Of a stretch of 64,000 nucleotides of DNA, positions 51,128 through 59,662 are shown piece by piece. This DNA comes from Algoriphagus faecimaris (GTDB lineage: Bacteria; Bacteroidota; Bacteroidia; Cytophagales; Cyclobacteriaceae), in contig NZ_FNAC01000005.1 of assembly GCF_900101705.1 (NCBI RefSeq), positions 85,899 to 149,898 of the forward strand. Direction: 5' to 3'. The notes under the pieces are model-generated. The model saw only the letters and a program-made list of their open reading frames with translations. It had not been told where the DNA came from and did no database searches. Positions within the stretch are counted from its first letter, which is position 1. Each line of letters opens with the position of its first letter. Made by a program: the position numbers and the translations under genes.

Positions 51128-51128
51128 A

Positions 51129-51443
51129 ATGGCAGTCAATCCATCCATCATTACCAGAGATCTAGAAAAAATCGCTGAGCCTACCGGCAATATCTACGAA
51201 TCCATTCATGTGATTGGACAGCGGGCAAAACAAATTTCTTCAAATCTGAAGGAAGAATTGAATACCAAATTGTCGGAGTTTGCTTCTACAGTAGATAATC
51301 TTGAAGAAGTATTTGAAAACAAGGAGCAAATTGAGATCTCAAAATTTTATGAGCGCATGCCAAAGCCTTCTACCTTGGCTATGGAAGAATTTGTAGAGAA
51401 AAAGATTTATCATAGATTCCCCGAGCAAGACGTCGAACAATAA
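51129..51443 (+). CDS. rpoZ: RNA polymerase omega subunit family protein
   Basis: 104 residues starting at ATG 51129, MAVNPSIITRDLEKIAEPTG. An upstream extension in the same frame lies inside bamD and is rejected. The N-terminal helix (NIYESIHVIGQRAKQISSNL) matches the Rpb6/omega fold, and gene order (rpoZ then coaBC) agrees with other bacteria. Omega assists assembly of beta-prime. Sequence similarity to E. coli omega is low, so the call leans on motif and context. Confidence 0.85.
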   Translation: MAVNPSIITRDLEKIAEPTGNIYESIHVIGQRAKQISSNLKEELNTKLSEFASTVDNLEEVFENKEQIEISKFYERMPKPSTLAMEEFVEKKIYHRFPEQDVEQ

Positions 51444-51444
51444 A

Positions 51445-52659
51445 ATGAATCTGACAGGTAAGCGGATCGTTTTAGGTGTATGCGGCAGTATAGCTGCTTA
51501 CAAATCCGCTCAACTTACCCGATCACTCATCAAGGCAGGAGCAGAAGTGCAAATTATTATGAGCGCTTCTGCTCTTGATTTTATTACCCCCTTGACTTTA
51601 GCGACACTTTCTAAACGTCCCGTCCTTAGTACATTTCAAAAAGATGAAACCGGAGAGTGGAATAATCATGTGGAGCTAGGGCTTTGGGCAGACCTTTTTT
51701 TAATAGCACCTCTTAGCGCCAATACCTTGGCGAAAATGGCCAATGGGCTTTGCGATAATCTTTTGACAGCCACCTATCTTTCGGCGAGATGCCCCGTAAT
51801 GGTAGCACCTGCTATGGACTTGGACATGTACCAGCATCCCGCGGTAAGGGAAAACCTGAGAAAAATTCAATTCTTTGGAAATTGTGTTTTAGATGCCGAA
51901 TCCGGAGAGCTGGCTAGTGGTCTTTCCGGCCAAGGTCGAATGATGGAGCCTGAGCGCATCCTTGACCAGGTGATTCGTTTTTTTCAAAAAGAAAAAGATT
52001 TCCAAGGAAAAAAAGTGCTTTTGACCATGGGGCCCACTCAGGAGGCCATAGACCCAGTAAGGTTTATTAGCAATCACTCCAGTGGCAAAATGGGCTACGC
52101 ACTTGCTGAGGCATTTCGCCGCCGTGGTGCTGAAGTATTTGTAGTCTCTGGTCCTGTCTCCATTCCTGTAAATAAAGAAGGATTTCATTGGCGGGATGTT
52201 CTATCTGCCAAAGATATGTTTGAAGCTGCTACTGAAATCCATCCCAAAGTAGATATCGCCGTTTTCACAGCTGCTGTGTCAGATTATGCACCTCAAGAGG
52301 TAGCCCAAGAAAAAATCAAAAAGAAGGATTCGGAACTGAAACTTATTCTTCGAAAAAATAAAGACATAGCCTTCAGCCTGGGTGAGCAAAAAAGCGCTAG
52401 CCAATATCATGTAGGTTTTGCTTTAGAAACAGAAAATGAGGAGCAAAATGCTAAAGAAAAACTGAAGAAAAAGAATTTTGATTTGATTGTTTTGAATTCA
52501 ATGAAAGAAAGTGGTGCAGGGTTTCGTTTGGATACCAACCGGGTTCACATTTTTCATAGAGACGGTTCTATGATCAAAAGTGAAGTCGAGCAGAAAGCAG
52601 CGATAGCGGAGTTGATTCTTGATGAGATCAAAAAGGAAGCAAACTGGTTTCAAGCCTAA
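51445..52659 (+). CDS. coaBC: Phosphopantothenoylcysteine decarboxylase/synthetase
   Basis: 404-residue bifunctional coenzyme A enzyme. The CoaC domain (about 1-180) decarboxylates phosphopantothenoylcysteine with FMN, and the CoaB domain (about 190-400) makes it from phosphopantothenate, with TMGPTQEAIDPVRFISNHSS. H75 (WNNHVELG) is conserved. The PxMNxxM motif reads PAMDLDM (D125), and the C158 position reads S158 (SGELASGLSGQGRM). These two changes match E. coli residue numbers known for catalysis, so the lyase step deserves a check. Start is 1 bp after rpoZ. Confidence 0.95.
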   Translation: MNLTGKRIVLGVCGSIAAYKSAQLTRSLIKAGAEVQIIMSASALDFITPLTLATLSKRPVLSTFQKDETGEWNNHVELGLWADLFLIAPLSANTLAKMANGLCDNLLTATYLSARCPVMVAPAMDLDMYQHPAVRENLRKIQFFGNCVLDAESGELASGLSGQGRMMEPERILDQVIRFFQKEKDFQGKKVLLTMGPTQEAIDPVRFISNHSSGKMGYALAEAFRRRGAEVFVVSGPVSIPVNKEGFHWRDVLSAKDMFEAATEIHPKVDIAVFTAAVSDYAPQEVAQEKIKKKDSELKLILRKNKDIAFSLGEQKSASQYHVGFALETENEEQNAKEKLKKKNFDLIVLNSMKESGAGFRLDTNRVHIFHRDGSMIKSEVEQKAAIAELILDEIKKEANWFQA

Positions 52660-52681
52660 AAAAAACTTCTATTTTTAAATT

Positions 52682-53584
52682 ATGAAAAACTGGATTCTTA
52701 CTTTGATGTTTCTGGTCCTGGCAAATCTAGGTCTTGCCCAGGAGCTCAATTTTACCGTAATCATCAATAGTGATAGGGCCCGTATCCAAAACACAGATAT
52801 TTTCAATCAGATGAAAAGCTCCTTTGAGCAATTCTTAAACGGGAGATCTTGGACCTCCGATGAGTTCAGACCGGAGGAAAGGATCAAAGGAAATCTACTC
52901 ATCACGATCAATGATGTGCCTCAGGTCGGCGTTTACTCTGCGACTGTGCAGGTGCAAGTTGTGCGTCCGATTTACGGCACCGACTATGAGTCTTTGGTTT
53001 TTAATTTTGCGGATCGCAACTGGAATTTTGAATATATAGAGTCCCAGCCCTTGGAGTTTAATCGCTTTACCTTCTTGAATAATATCAGTTCTCTTTTAGC
53101 TTTTTATGCTAATATCACTCTGGGACTGGATTACGATACCTTTCAGGAAAATGGAGGGCAAGAGTTTTTTGCGGTAGCGAATGATATCGTTAATAATGCT
53201 CAAAATTCCGGAAGATCAGGATGGGTGCAGAGTACCTCAGATCGTAGAAATCGGTATTGGTTGATCAATGATATTTATACTTCGTCGGTTTTTTCGGCGA
53301 TTCGCGAAGCATTATATCTCTACCATAGACAGGGTTTGGATATTCTACAGGTGCAGCAGGAAAAGGCCTATGAGAACATAGTTGAGGCTATTCGAATAGT
53401 CTCAGAAGCCAATGATGCACAGCCCAATGGTATTTTTACAATTGCATTTATGGATGCTAAGGGAGAAGAAATTTCAAAAATTTTAAAAGGTGCGCCTTTT
53501 GAGCTCCGCAGCGAGGCAGTAGAGCTCCTGCTGAAAGTAGATCCAAATAATGCCAGAATGTATAATGAACTTCTAAAAAGCTGA
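52682..53584 (+). CDS. porD: DUF4835 protein, PorD-type
   Basis: 300 residues with a signal peptide (about 1-19, ending LAQ). ELNFTVIINSDRARIQNTDI, FEQFLNGRSWTSDEF and the Asn/Tyr-rich middle (FNRFTFLNNISSLLAFYANI) fit DUF4835, which is named PorD in type IX secretion. Located between coaBC and recN, its usual place in Bacteroidota. PorD is an envelope protein needed for secretion in Porphyromonas; this is family knowledge and I did not check the role here. Confidence 0.87.
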   Translation: MKNWILTLMFLVLANLGLAQELNFTVIINSDRARIQNTDIFNQMKSSFEQFLNGRSWTSDEFRPEERIKGNLLITINDVPQVGVYSATVQVQVVRPIYGTDYESLVFNFADRNWNFEYIESQPLEFNRFTFLNNISSLLAFYANITLGLDYDTFQENGGQEFFAVANDIVNNAQNSGRSGWVQSTSDRRNRYWLINDIYTSSVFSAIREALYLYHRQGLDILQVQQEKAYENIVEAIRIVSEANDAQPNGIFTIAFMDAKGEEISKILKGAPFELRSEAVELLLKVDPNNARMYNELLKS

Positions 53585-53595
53585 ATTTGATTTTT

Positions 53596-53603
53596 TAGCT
53601 TTG
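53596..53603 (+). promoter_or_regulatory. Candidate -7 element before recN
   Basis: TAGCTTTG matches TAnnTTTG, 18 bp before the recN ATG and 11 bp after the porD stop. There is no TTG at the -33 distance, so this may be a weak extra promoter. Confidence 0.45.
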
Positions 53604-53621
53604 TCCAAGTAAAAAAATTGT

Positions 53622-55274
53622 ATGCTTAAGTCGCTCAGTATTTCCAATTACGCCCTCATAGATCAACTGCAGATGCACCCTAGTCCTGCTTTAAGTATGA
53701 TTACAGGGGAAACAGGCGCTGGTAAATCTATTATGCTAGGCGCAGTGGGACTATTGCTGGGTAATCGAGCTGACACTAAGGTGCTATTACATGAGGATCA
53801 AAAATGCATTATTGAAGGGGTTTTTGATATTGGCTCCTACGGTTTGCAGCCTTTCTTCGAGTTAGAAGAACTAGACTACGAGTCTACCTGTATCATACGA
53901 AGAGAAATCAGTCCAAGCGGAAAGTCGCGCTCCTTTGTCAACGACACTCCGGTACTTCTAGATCGCCTTCGGATTCTTGGAGCTATGCTGATGGATATTC
54001 ATTCTCAGCATGACACCTTGCAGTTAGGCGATGGACAGTATCAACTGGGCTTGGTGGATGCCTTTGCACAAAGTAAGGAGGAACTCCAATCCTATCAGAC
54101 TGCCTATCGTTCGTATAAAAAGGCTCAGAAAGAATATCAAGAGCTGAAGGAAAAGGCGGTGGAGCTTCAAAAAGAGGCTGATTTTGTTCAGTTTCAATTG
54201 GACGAGTTGAGCCTACTAGCCCTTCAGTCAGGAGAACAAGCCGAGCTTGAGTCTCTTCAGGAAGTTTTAGAAAACGCCGAGGAAATCAAAACCAAGATTC
54301 ATGAAGTGATGAATCTCTTTGATGGGGAGCAGTTTGGAGTATTTCAGGGATTAGCCCAAATCCAGCAAGGCCTTCAGACCCTAGCTAGGCTAGCTCATAA
54401 ATTTGAGCTATTTCAAAATCGATTTCAAGAAGTCTATATCGAGCTAAAAGATCTTGCTGAGACACTATCTGATGAGGATAGCAAAGTCGAGGTAGATTTT
54501 GAAAGACTGGAGGAAATTAGGGATCGATTGAGTAAAATTTACCAGCTGCAGAAAAAGCACGGTGTCAGCTCCGTGGAGGAGCTCCTTACTATCGAGCAGG
54601 AGCTAGCAGATAAAGTTTTTCAGTTCCAAAACCTAGATGAAAGCCTTGAGGCGGCAGAGCTTCGTCTAAAGGAGGCTGAGAAAGTACTAAAAGATAAAGC
54701 TAAAATGCTTAGTACGCTTCGGATGGCCTGCTTTATTGATTTTGAAAATTCCTTACAGAGTCTTTTAGCTGGTTTGGGAATGGAAAATGCCCAAATCAAA
54801 ATAGACAGAAAAGAGATGTCTCCTGCTTTATCCGGAATAGATGAAGTAGAGTTTTTATTTACCGCAAATAAAGGTTCGATTCCTCAGCCACTCAAGAAAG
54901 TGGCATCCGGGGGAGAGTTTTCCCGTTTACTATTTGCTATCAAGTATTTGATGGCAGATAAAATGGCACTCCCCACTTTGATTTTTGATGAGATAGATAC
55001 GGGGATTTCCGGGGAGGTGGCTTTGCAGATGGTGCGTATGATGAAAGATATTGCTATGCAGCATCAGGTAATTTGCATCACCCATTTGCCTCAGGTGGCA
55101 GCGAAGGGGGATTTGCATTATTTCGTGTACAAGGACAATGCCTCTGAAAAAACCATCAGTAAAATCAAGCTTTTGGATGAATCAGGGCGGATAGATGAAT
55201 TGGCTAAAATGATTGCAGGAGCTCATCCTTCCCCTTCAGCGGTGGCAAGTGCTAAGGAGCTTCTTGCCAGTTAG
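53622..55274 (+). CDS. recN: DNA repair protein RecN
   Basis: SMC-like ATPase of double-strand-break repair, 550 residues. Walker A GETGAGKS is at residues 29-36, a long coiled coil occupies roughly 150-400, and the ABC signature (KKVASGGEFSRLLFAIKYLM) and Walker B (TLIFDEIDTGISGE) follow. All functional motifs are present. Last gene of the bamD cluster. Confidence 0.97.
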   Translation: MLKSLSISNYALIDQLQMHPSPALSMITGETGAGKSIMLGAVGLLLGNRADTKVLLHEDQKCIIEGVFDIGSYGLQPFFELEELDYESTCIIRREISPSGKSRSFVNDTPVLLDRLRILGAMLMDIHSQHDTLQLGDGQYQLGLVDAFAQSKEELQSYQTAYRSYKKAQKEYQELKEKAVELQKEADFVQFQLDELSLLALQSGEQAELESLQEVLENAEEIKTKIHEVMNLFDGEQFGVFQGLAQIQQGLQTLARLAHKFELFQNRFQEVYIELKDLAETLSDEDSKVEVDFERLEEIRDRLSKIYQLQKKHGVSSVEELLTIEQELADKVFQFQNLDESLEAAELRLKEAEKVLKDKAKMLSTLRMACFIDFENSLQSLLAGLGMENAQIKIDRKEMSPALSGIDEVEFLFTANKGSIPQPLKKVASGGEFSRLLFAIKYLMADKMALPTLIFDEIDTGISGEVALQMVRMMKDIAMQHQVICITHLPQVAAKGDLHYFVYKDNASEKTISKIKLLDESGRIDELAKMIAGAHPSPSAVASAKELLAS

Positions 55275-55337
55275 GCCTGCTAATCCCAAAAATTCCTTAT
55301 TTTTACTCAAATTTTTGACAACAATCAAATAAGCTAT

Positions 55338-56153
55338 ATGCCTGAAAATTTGCTAAAAGGAAAAGTGGGGATCATTACAGGAGCCCTTGATGAAAATTCA
55401 ATTGCATGGAAAACTGCACTCAAGGCCAAAGAACAGGGTGCTCGCTTCGTATTGACGAATGCACCAATTGCTATGCGCATGGGAGCTATCAAAGAATTGG
55501 CTGAAGAGTGTAATACCATCGTCATTCCTGCAGATGCTACCGCGCTAGAAGATATAGAAAAACTCTACAGTGAAGCCAAAGAATATTTAGGAGGAGATTT
55601 CGATTTCTTACTTCATTCTATTGGAATGTCGCCCAATATCCGAAAAGGGAGAAGTTATGGTGATCTGAACTATGACTGGGCTATGAAATCCTACGATGTC
55701 TCTGCTATTTCATTTCACAAAATGATGCAAGTAGCTGAGAAGATGGATGTGATGAAAGAGTGGGGTTCGATCATCGGGCTCTCTTATATTGCAGCGCAGA
55801 AAGTGTTTCCATTTTATACTGATATGGCAGATGCCAAAGCGCTACTAGAAAGCATCGCTAGAGGCTATGGCTATCGATTCGGAAAATTGAAAAAAGTCCG
55901 TGTAAATACCATCTCCCAATCTCCTACCAAAACTACAGCAGGTACAGGGATCGGAGGATTTGACTCTTTCTTTAATTTTGCTGAGTCACTTTCTCCATTG
56001 GGCAATGCCTCTGCCGATTCTTGCGCGGATTATATTGTGACGATGTTCTCAGATTTGACGAGGATGGTCACTATGCAAAATCTTTTCCATGACGGTGGAT
56101 ATTCGTTTACCGGCATCTCAGAAGATATCATGGAGAAGTTCCAAGACCTTTAA
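55338..56153 (+). CDS. fabI: Enoyl-ACP reductase, FabI-type
   Basis: NADH-dependent last reduction of type II fatty acid synthesis. 271 residues of the SDR fold. It begins MPENLLKGKVGIITGALDEN (the FabI ligand loop with the family GxxxxxSIAW shape, DENSIAWKTALKA). The catalytic block GLSYIAAQKVFPFYTDM with downstream ADAKALLES supplies the Tyr and Lys of the YX6K-type pair. Followed by a terminator. FabI is the triclosan target in other bacteria. Confidence 0.94.
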   Translation: MPENLLKGKVGIITGALDENSIAWKTALKAKEQGARFVLTNAPIAMRMGAIKELAEECNTIVIPADATALEDIEKLYSEAKEYLGGDFDFLLHSIGMSPNIRKGRSYGDLNYDWAMKSYDVSAISFHKMMQVAEKMDVMKEWGSIIGLSYIAAQKVFPFYTDMADAKALLESIARGYGYRFGKLKKVRVNTISQSPTKTTAGTGIGGFDSFFNFAESLSPLGNASADSCADYIVTMFSDLTRMVTMQNLFHDGGYSFTGISEDIMEKFQDL

Positions 56154-56170
56154 TTTCGTATCCTATAAAT

Positions 56171-56204
56171 AAAAAGTCCTGTTCCCAAAACAGGACTTTT
56201 TTTT
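56171..56204 (+). terminator. Intrinsic terminator after fabI
   Basis: AAAAAGTCCTGTT, a 5-nt loop and AACAGGACTTTTT make a perfect 13-bp stem running into eight T. Confidence 0.92.
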
Positions 56205-56278
56205 GCCCCTCTGGCATAAAGTTTTTTTTCCTTTTGCTTTTTGTCCTAACTTATTGATTCTAATCAGCCACCAAGTCT

Positions 56279-57868
56279 ATGACAGTTAAAAAATTCCTTT
56301 TATGCCTATTTGTATGCTTGATTTCGGTTCAGGCTTTTACACAAATTATGCCTTCTCCTGATCGCGCAGAAGGAGATGGACCCTATAATAAATTAATATT
56401 ACGGGGAGTGATTCTTATTGATGGAACAGGAGCGCCGCCGGTCGGGCCAGTGGATATTGTAGTAGAGAAAAACCGGATAATACAGATTCAATCTGTTGGT
56501 TATCCAGGATTACCGATTAATGAAAACCGCAGGCCCAAAGCGGATGAAAATACCAAAGAGCTGGATTTAGAAGGACATTACGTTTTGCCCGGTCTCATCG
56601 ATATGCATGGGCACATCGGAGGCAGTGGACAAGGTACTCCTGCGGAATATGTATTCAAGCTATGGATGGCCCATGGGATCACCACTATCCGGGACCCATC
56701 GGCGGGAAATGGGCTCGACTGGGTATTGGAGCACAAGCGAAAATCTCAAGAAAATTCTATCACAGCCCCACGAATCTTGGCTTATACTTCATTTGGGCAG
56801 CGAGCCGAAACTCCAATAACTACTGCTGATCAGGCTAAGGCTTGGGTGAATGAAAACAAAGCAAAGGGAGCAGATGGGATCAAGTTTTTTGGAGCTAATC
56901 CGGAGGTGATGGAAGCTGCTATTTCTGAAAATAAGAGGATTGGTCTTCGATCAGCGATGCATCATCAGCAATTGGATGTGGCTAGATGGAACGTGCTCCA
57001 TTCTGCAAGAGCTGGACTCACAAGTATGGAGCATTGGTATGGGCTACCCGAAGCGCTTTTCCAAGACCGAACAATTCAGGATTTTAGACTGGATTACAAT
57101 TATCAAAACGAGCAGCATCGATTTGGAGAGGCGGGTAAGCTTTGGAAGCAAGCGGCTCCTCCGTATTCAGAGCATTGGAATAATGTGATGAATGAATTGT
57201 TGGAGCTTGATTTTACTCTAGATCCTACTTTTAATATCTATGAAGCCAATCGGGATTTAATGCGGGCTAGAACCCAAGAATGGCACGAGGTGTATACTTT
57301 GCCCTCTCTTTGGAGATTCTATGCGCCTAGCCGTCAGTCCCATGGTTCTTACTGGTTTGACTGGACTACGGAGGAGGAAGTGCAGTGGAAGGAGAATTAC
57401 AGGCTTTGGATGACTTTTGTCAATGAATACAAAAACCGTGGGGGTAGAGTTACGGCGGGTTCCGATTCAGGATTTATTTATCAGTTGTACGGCTTTGCTT
57501 ATGTCCGTGAACTGGAATTGCTGCGAGAGGCGGGATTTCATCCTTTGGAGGTTATCCGGTCTGCTACAATGTATGGCGCGGAAGCTTTGGGAATGGAAAA
57601 AGAAATAGGAACTGTCGAGGTGGGTAAATTAGCCGATTTCGTCGTATTGGAAGAAAACCCTCTTCAAAACCTCAAAGTACTTTACGGCACAGGAACGATC
57701 AGAATTGATGACAACAATCAGCCGATTCGAGTGGGTGGGGTAAAGTTTACTATTAAGGATGGAATTGTTTACGATGCAAAGCAGCTTTTGGAAGATGTAA
57801 AGACCATCGTAGATCAGCACAAGGCTAGAGAAAATGCAAAATTGACCCAACCTGGGTTGGACTGGTAG
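56279..57868 (+). CDS. Exported amidohydrolase family enzyme
   Basis: 529 residues. Signal peptide about 1-22 (ending FTQ). Binuclear amidohydrolase motifs: HxH at H110 and H112 (GLIDMHGHIGG), a likely bridging carboxylated Lys at K202 (GIKFFGA), His ligands H228 (AMHHQQ) and H252 (SMEHWYG), and D396 (TAGSDSGF). This is the dihydroorotase/imidazolonepropionase-like superfamily and suggests periplasmic hydrolysis of a cyclic amide, dipeptide or similar. The substrate cannot be told from sequence. Spaced 28 bp from the next hydrolase gene. Confidence 0.88.
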   Translation: MTVKKFLLCLFVCLISVQAFTQIMPSPDRAEGDGPYNKLILRGVILIDGTGAPPVGPVDIVVEKNRIIQIQSVGYPGLPINENRRPKADENTKELDLEGHYVLPGLIDMHGHIGGSGQGTPAEYVFKLWMAHGITTIRDPSAGNGLDWVLEHKRKSQENSITAPRILAYTSFGQRAETPITTADQAKAWVNENKAKGADGIKFFGANPEVMEAAISENKRIGLRSAMHHQQLDVARWNVLHSARAGLTSMEHWYGLPEALFQDRTIQDFRLDYNYQNEQHRFGEAGKLWKQAAPPYSEHWNNVMNELLELDFTLDPTFNIYEANRDLMRARTQEWHEVYTLPSLWRFYAPSRQSHGSYWFDWTTEEEVQWKENYRLWMTFVNEYKNRGGRVTAGSDSGFIYQLYGFAYVRELELLREAGFHPLEVIRSATMYGAEALGMEKEIGTVEVGKLADFVVLEENPLQNLKVLYGTGTIRIDDNNQPIRVGGVKFTIKDGIVYDAKQLLEDVKTIVDQHKARENAKLTQPGLDW

Positions 57869-57896
57869 AGTATACTATTACGATAAACCCAGAAAT

Positions 57897-58697
57897 ATGC
57901 CAGAAATCAAAGTAAATGGAGTAAAAATTCACTATGTCGAGTTAGGACAAGGAAAGGAAACGGTAGTGTTTTCTCATGGGTTGCTTTGGAGTCATCAGAT
58001 GTTTGATGCTCAAATCAAAGTGCTTTCCAAAAATTACCGAATCCTAGCCTACGACCATAGGGGACAAGGAAAAAGTGAAGCTATCGGTCCCTATGATATA
58101 GAAACGGTGGCGGAGGATGCCGCGGCACTTATTCAGGCACTGTGTGATGATCCGGTTCATTTTGTGGGCTTATCAATGGGAGGTTTTGTAGGGATGCGTT
58201 TGGCAGCTAGATATCCTAAATTGATCAAAAGTCTAGTCTTGCTGGAAACTTCAGCCAATGCAGAGCCTGTAGAGAATCTTCCCAAATACAAAACCCTCAA
58301 TGGAATTGTGAGATGGTTAGGAGTCATTGGTCCCGTTGCCTCCAAAGTAATGCCGATTATGTTTGCTGAAAGCTGGCTATCTCAAAAGAAAAATGAGCCT
58401 CAGGTAAAGTATTGGAAGAAACAATTAATGGCTAACAAGAGGACGGTGACAGGACCTGTTGAAGGCGTGATTTACCGTAAGGGAGTAGAGTCTGAATTAG
58501 GAGGGATTTCCTGTCCCACGCTGGTGATAGTAGGGGATGAGGATGTTGCCACAAAACCTGAAAAAGCTAAATTTATCCAAATGGGAATCGCTGGTGCAAA
58601 ATTGCACATGATCGCAGGAGCAGGACATAGTAGTTGTATCGAAAAGCCTGAAGAGGTCTCGCAATTGCTTCAAGATTGGCTTCGTGATAGAGACTAA
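57897..58697 (+). CDS. Alpha/beta hydrolase
   Basis: 266 residues, cytoplasmic (no signal). The oxyanion segment is FSHGLLWSHQMFDAQ; nucleophile S93 sits in GLSMGG, the acid probably in VGDED, and the His in GAGHSS. Similar to esterases and haloalkane-type hydrolases; the substrate is unknown. It is likely co-transcribed with the amidohydrolase. It ends at a bidirectional terminator shared with the GH16 gene. Confidence 0.88.
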   Translation: MPEIKVNGVKIHYVELGQGKETVVFSHGLLWSHQMFDAQIKVLSKNYRILAYDHRGQGKSEAIGPYDIETVAEDAAALIQALCDDPVHFVGLSMGGFVGMRLAARYPKLIKSLVLLETSANAEPVENLPKYKTLNGIVRWLGVIGPVASKVMPIMFAESWLSQKKNEPQVKYWKKQLMANKRTVTGPVEGVIYRKGVESELGGISCPTLVIVGDEDVATKPEKAKFIQMGIAGAKLHMIAGAGHSSCIEKPEEVSQLLQDWLRDRD

Positions 58698-58699
58698 AT

Positions 58700-58725
58700 A
58701 AAAAATGCCCCGAGGGGCATTTTTT
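58700..58725. terminator. Bidirectional terminator
   Basis: AAAAAATGCCCC, a GA loop and GGGGCATTTTTT make a perfect 12-bp hairpin flanked by A and T runs, so it can stop both the plus-strand hydrolase and the minus-strand GH16 transcript. The GH16 stop codon (58724-58726) overlaps its end. Confidence 0.9.
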
Positions 58726-59590
58726 ATTGATTTTGGAATACTCTCACGTAATCTACAATCATGTGTTGAGGGAAAGTAGTGTTGGCGTTTGGTGAACCTG
58801 GCCAGTTACCTCCCACAGCTACATTCATGATAAAGAAGAAGCTTCTTCTAAACTCATCCAATTCAGCAGGGCTGGTATCGATTTCATGATATTGTTCATT
58901 GTCTATGAACCATCTAATCCTGGTAGCGTCCCATTCGATGCTGTAGACATGAAATTTATCGGACAAGGTGCCATTGCTGATGGTTCTGCTGCCTCCAAAT
59001 TCGGCGTGAGAACCATTATTTTGCCAATGTACTGTGCCATGCACCGTGTTTTCTCGGCCATTTCCACCTATCATTTCCATGATGTCAATTTCGCCGCAGG
59101 CAGGCCATCCAACCGTGGGGAAATTAACTCCTAACATCCAAAGTGCCGGCCAAAGCCCTTGTCCTCTTGGCATGACAGCTCTGATGTCTATTCTTCCATA
59201 TCGAAATTGCTGCTTATTTAAAGAAATGATTCTGGAAGAGGTATAGTTGCTTCCATTAAAAGACTCTTCTTTTGCTGTGATAATTAAATGACCGTCTTGA
59301 AAGGAAGTATTCTGAGAGCGGTAAAACTGAAGCTCATTATTTCCCCATCCATTTTGACCGGTTCCGGTTTCATGAGTCCAATTCGCAGGGTCGAGTCTGT
59401 TTTCTTCAAAATCATCTTCCCATACTAGGGTCTTTCCAGAATAGCTTGTAGGAGATTCGTAGCCCGAACTTGGTATGGCAATCTCTACGGCAGGAGGGGT
59501 ATCTGGACCTGTGGTACTGGGGTCATTTGATCCACATCCCATGAAAAATAAGAAAAGGGATGAAAGTAGAATAAGGTTATTTTTTTTCAT
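58724..59590 (-). CDS. GH16 family beta-glucanase lipoprotein (laminarinase-like)
   Basis: 288 residues from ATG 59590; a more distant start at 59617 would add nine residues and spoil the signal. Lipobox C19 (LFLFFMGC). GH16 catalytic motif GEIDIMEMIG with E167 (nucleophile), D169 and E172 (acid/base). Nearby WPALWMLG and THETGTGQNGWGNNELQFYR fit endo-1,3-beta-glucanases (laminarinases). It sits at the outer membrane as a lipoprotein. It lies after the tandem-repeat lipoprotein, with an attenuator-like hairpin between the two. Confidence 0.93.
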   Translation of the reverse strand: MKKNNLILLSSLFLFFMGCGSNDPSTTGPDTPPAVEIAIPSSGYESPTSYSGKTLVWEDDFEENRLDPANWTHETGTGQNGWGNNELQFYRSQNTSFQDGHLIITAKEESFNGSNYTSSRIISLNKQQFRYGRIDIRAVMPRGQGLWPALWMLGVNFPTVGWPACGEIDIMEMIGGNGRENTVHGTVHWQNNGSHAEFGGSRTISNGTLSDKFHVYSIEWDATRIRWFIDNEQYHEIDTSPAELDEFRRSFFFIMNVAVGGNWPGSPNANTTFPQHMIVDYVRVFQNQ

Positions 59591-59617
59591 CGTGGTTGTA
59601 TTGTCAGTTAAAAACAA

Positions 59618-59646
59618 AACAGGTATCAGGAAAACTGATACCTGTT
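59618..59646 (-). terminator. Attenuator-like terminator between lipoprotein and GH16
   Basis: AACAGGTATCAG, a 5-nt loop and CTGATACCTGTT make a perfect 12-bp stem. On the minus strand it is followed by TTGTTTTT. It lies 16 bp past the upstream lipoprotein stop and 28 bp before GH16, so it could reduce GH16 expression relative to the lipoprotein. Confidence 0.75.
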
Positions 59647-59662
59647 CGTAATAATGTGGCGC

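Noticed and set aside
51045..51128. Longer omega-like frame starting inside bamD
   Set aside because: The added residues are a Lys/Arg-rich out-of-frame read of bamD's acidic tail; ATG 51129 follows the bamD stop.
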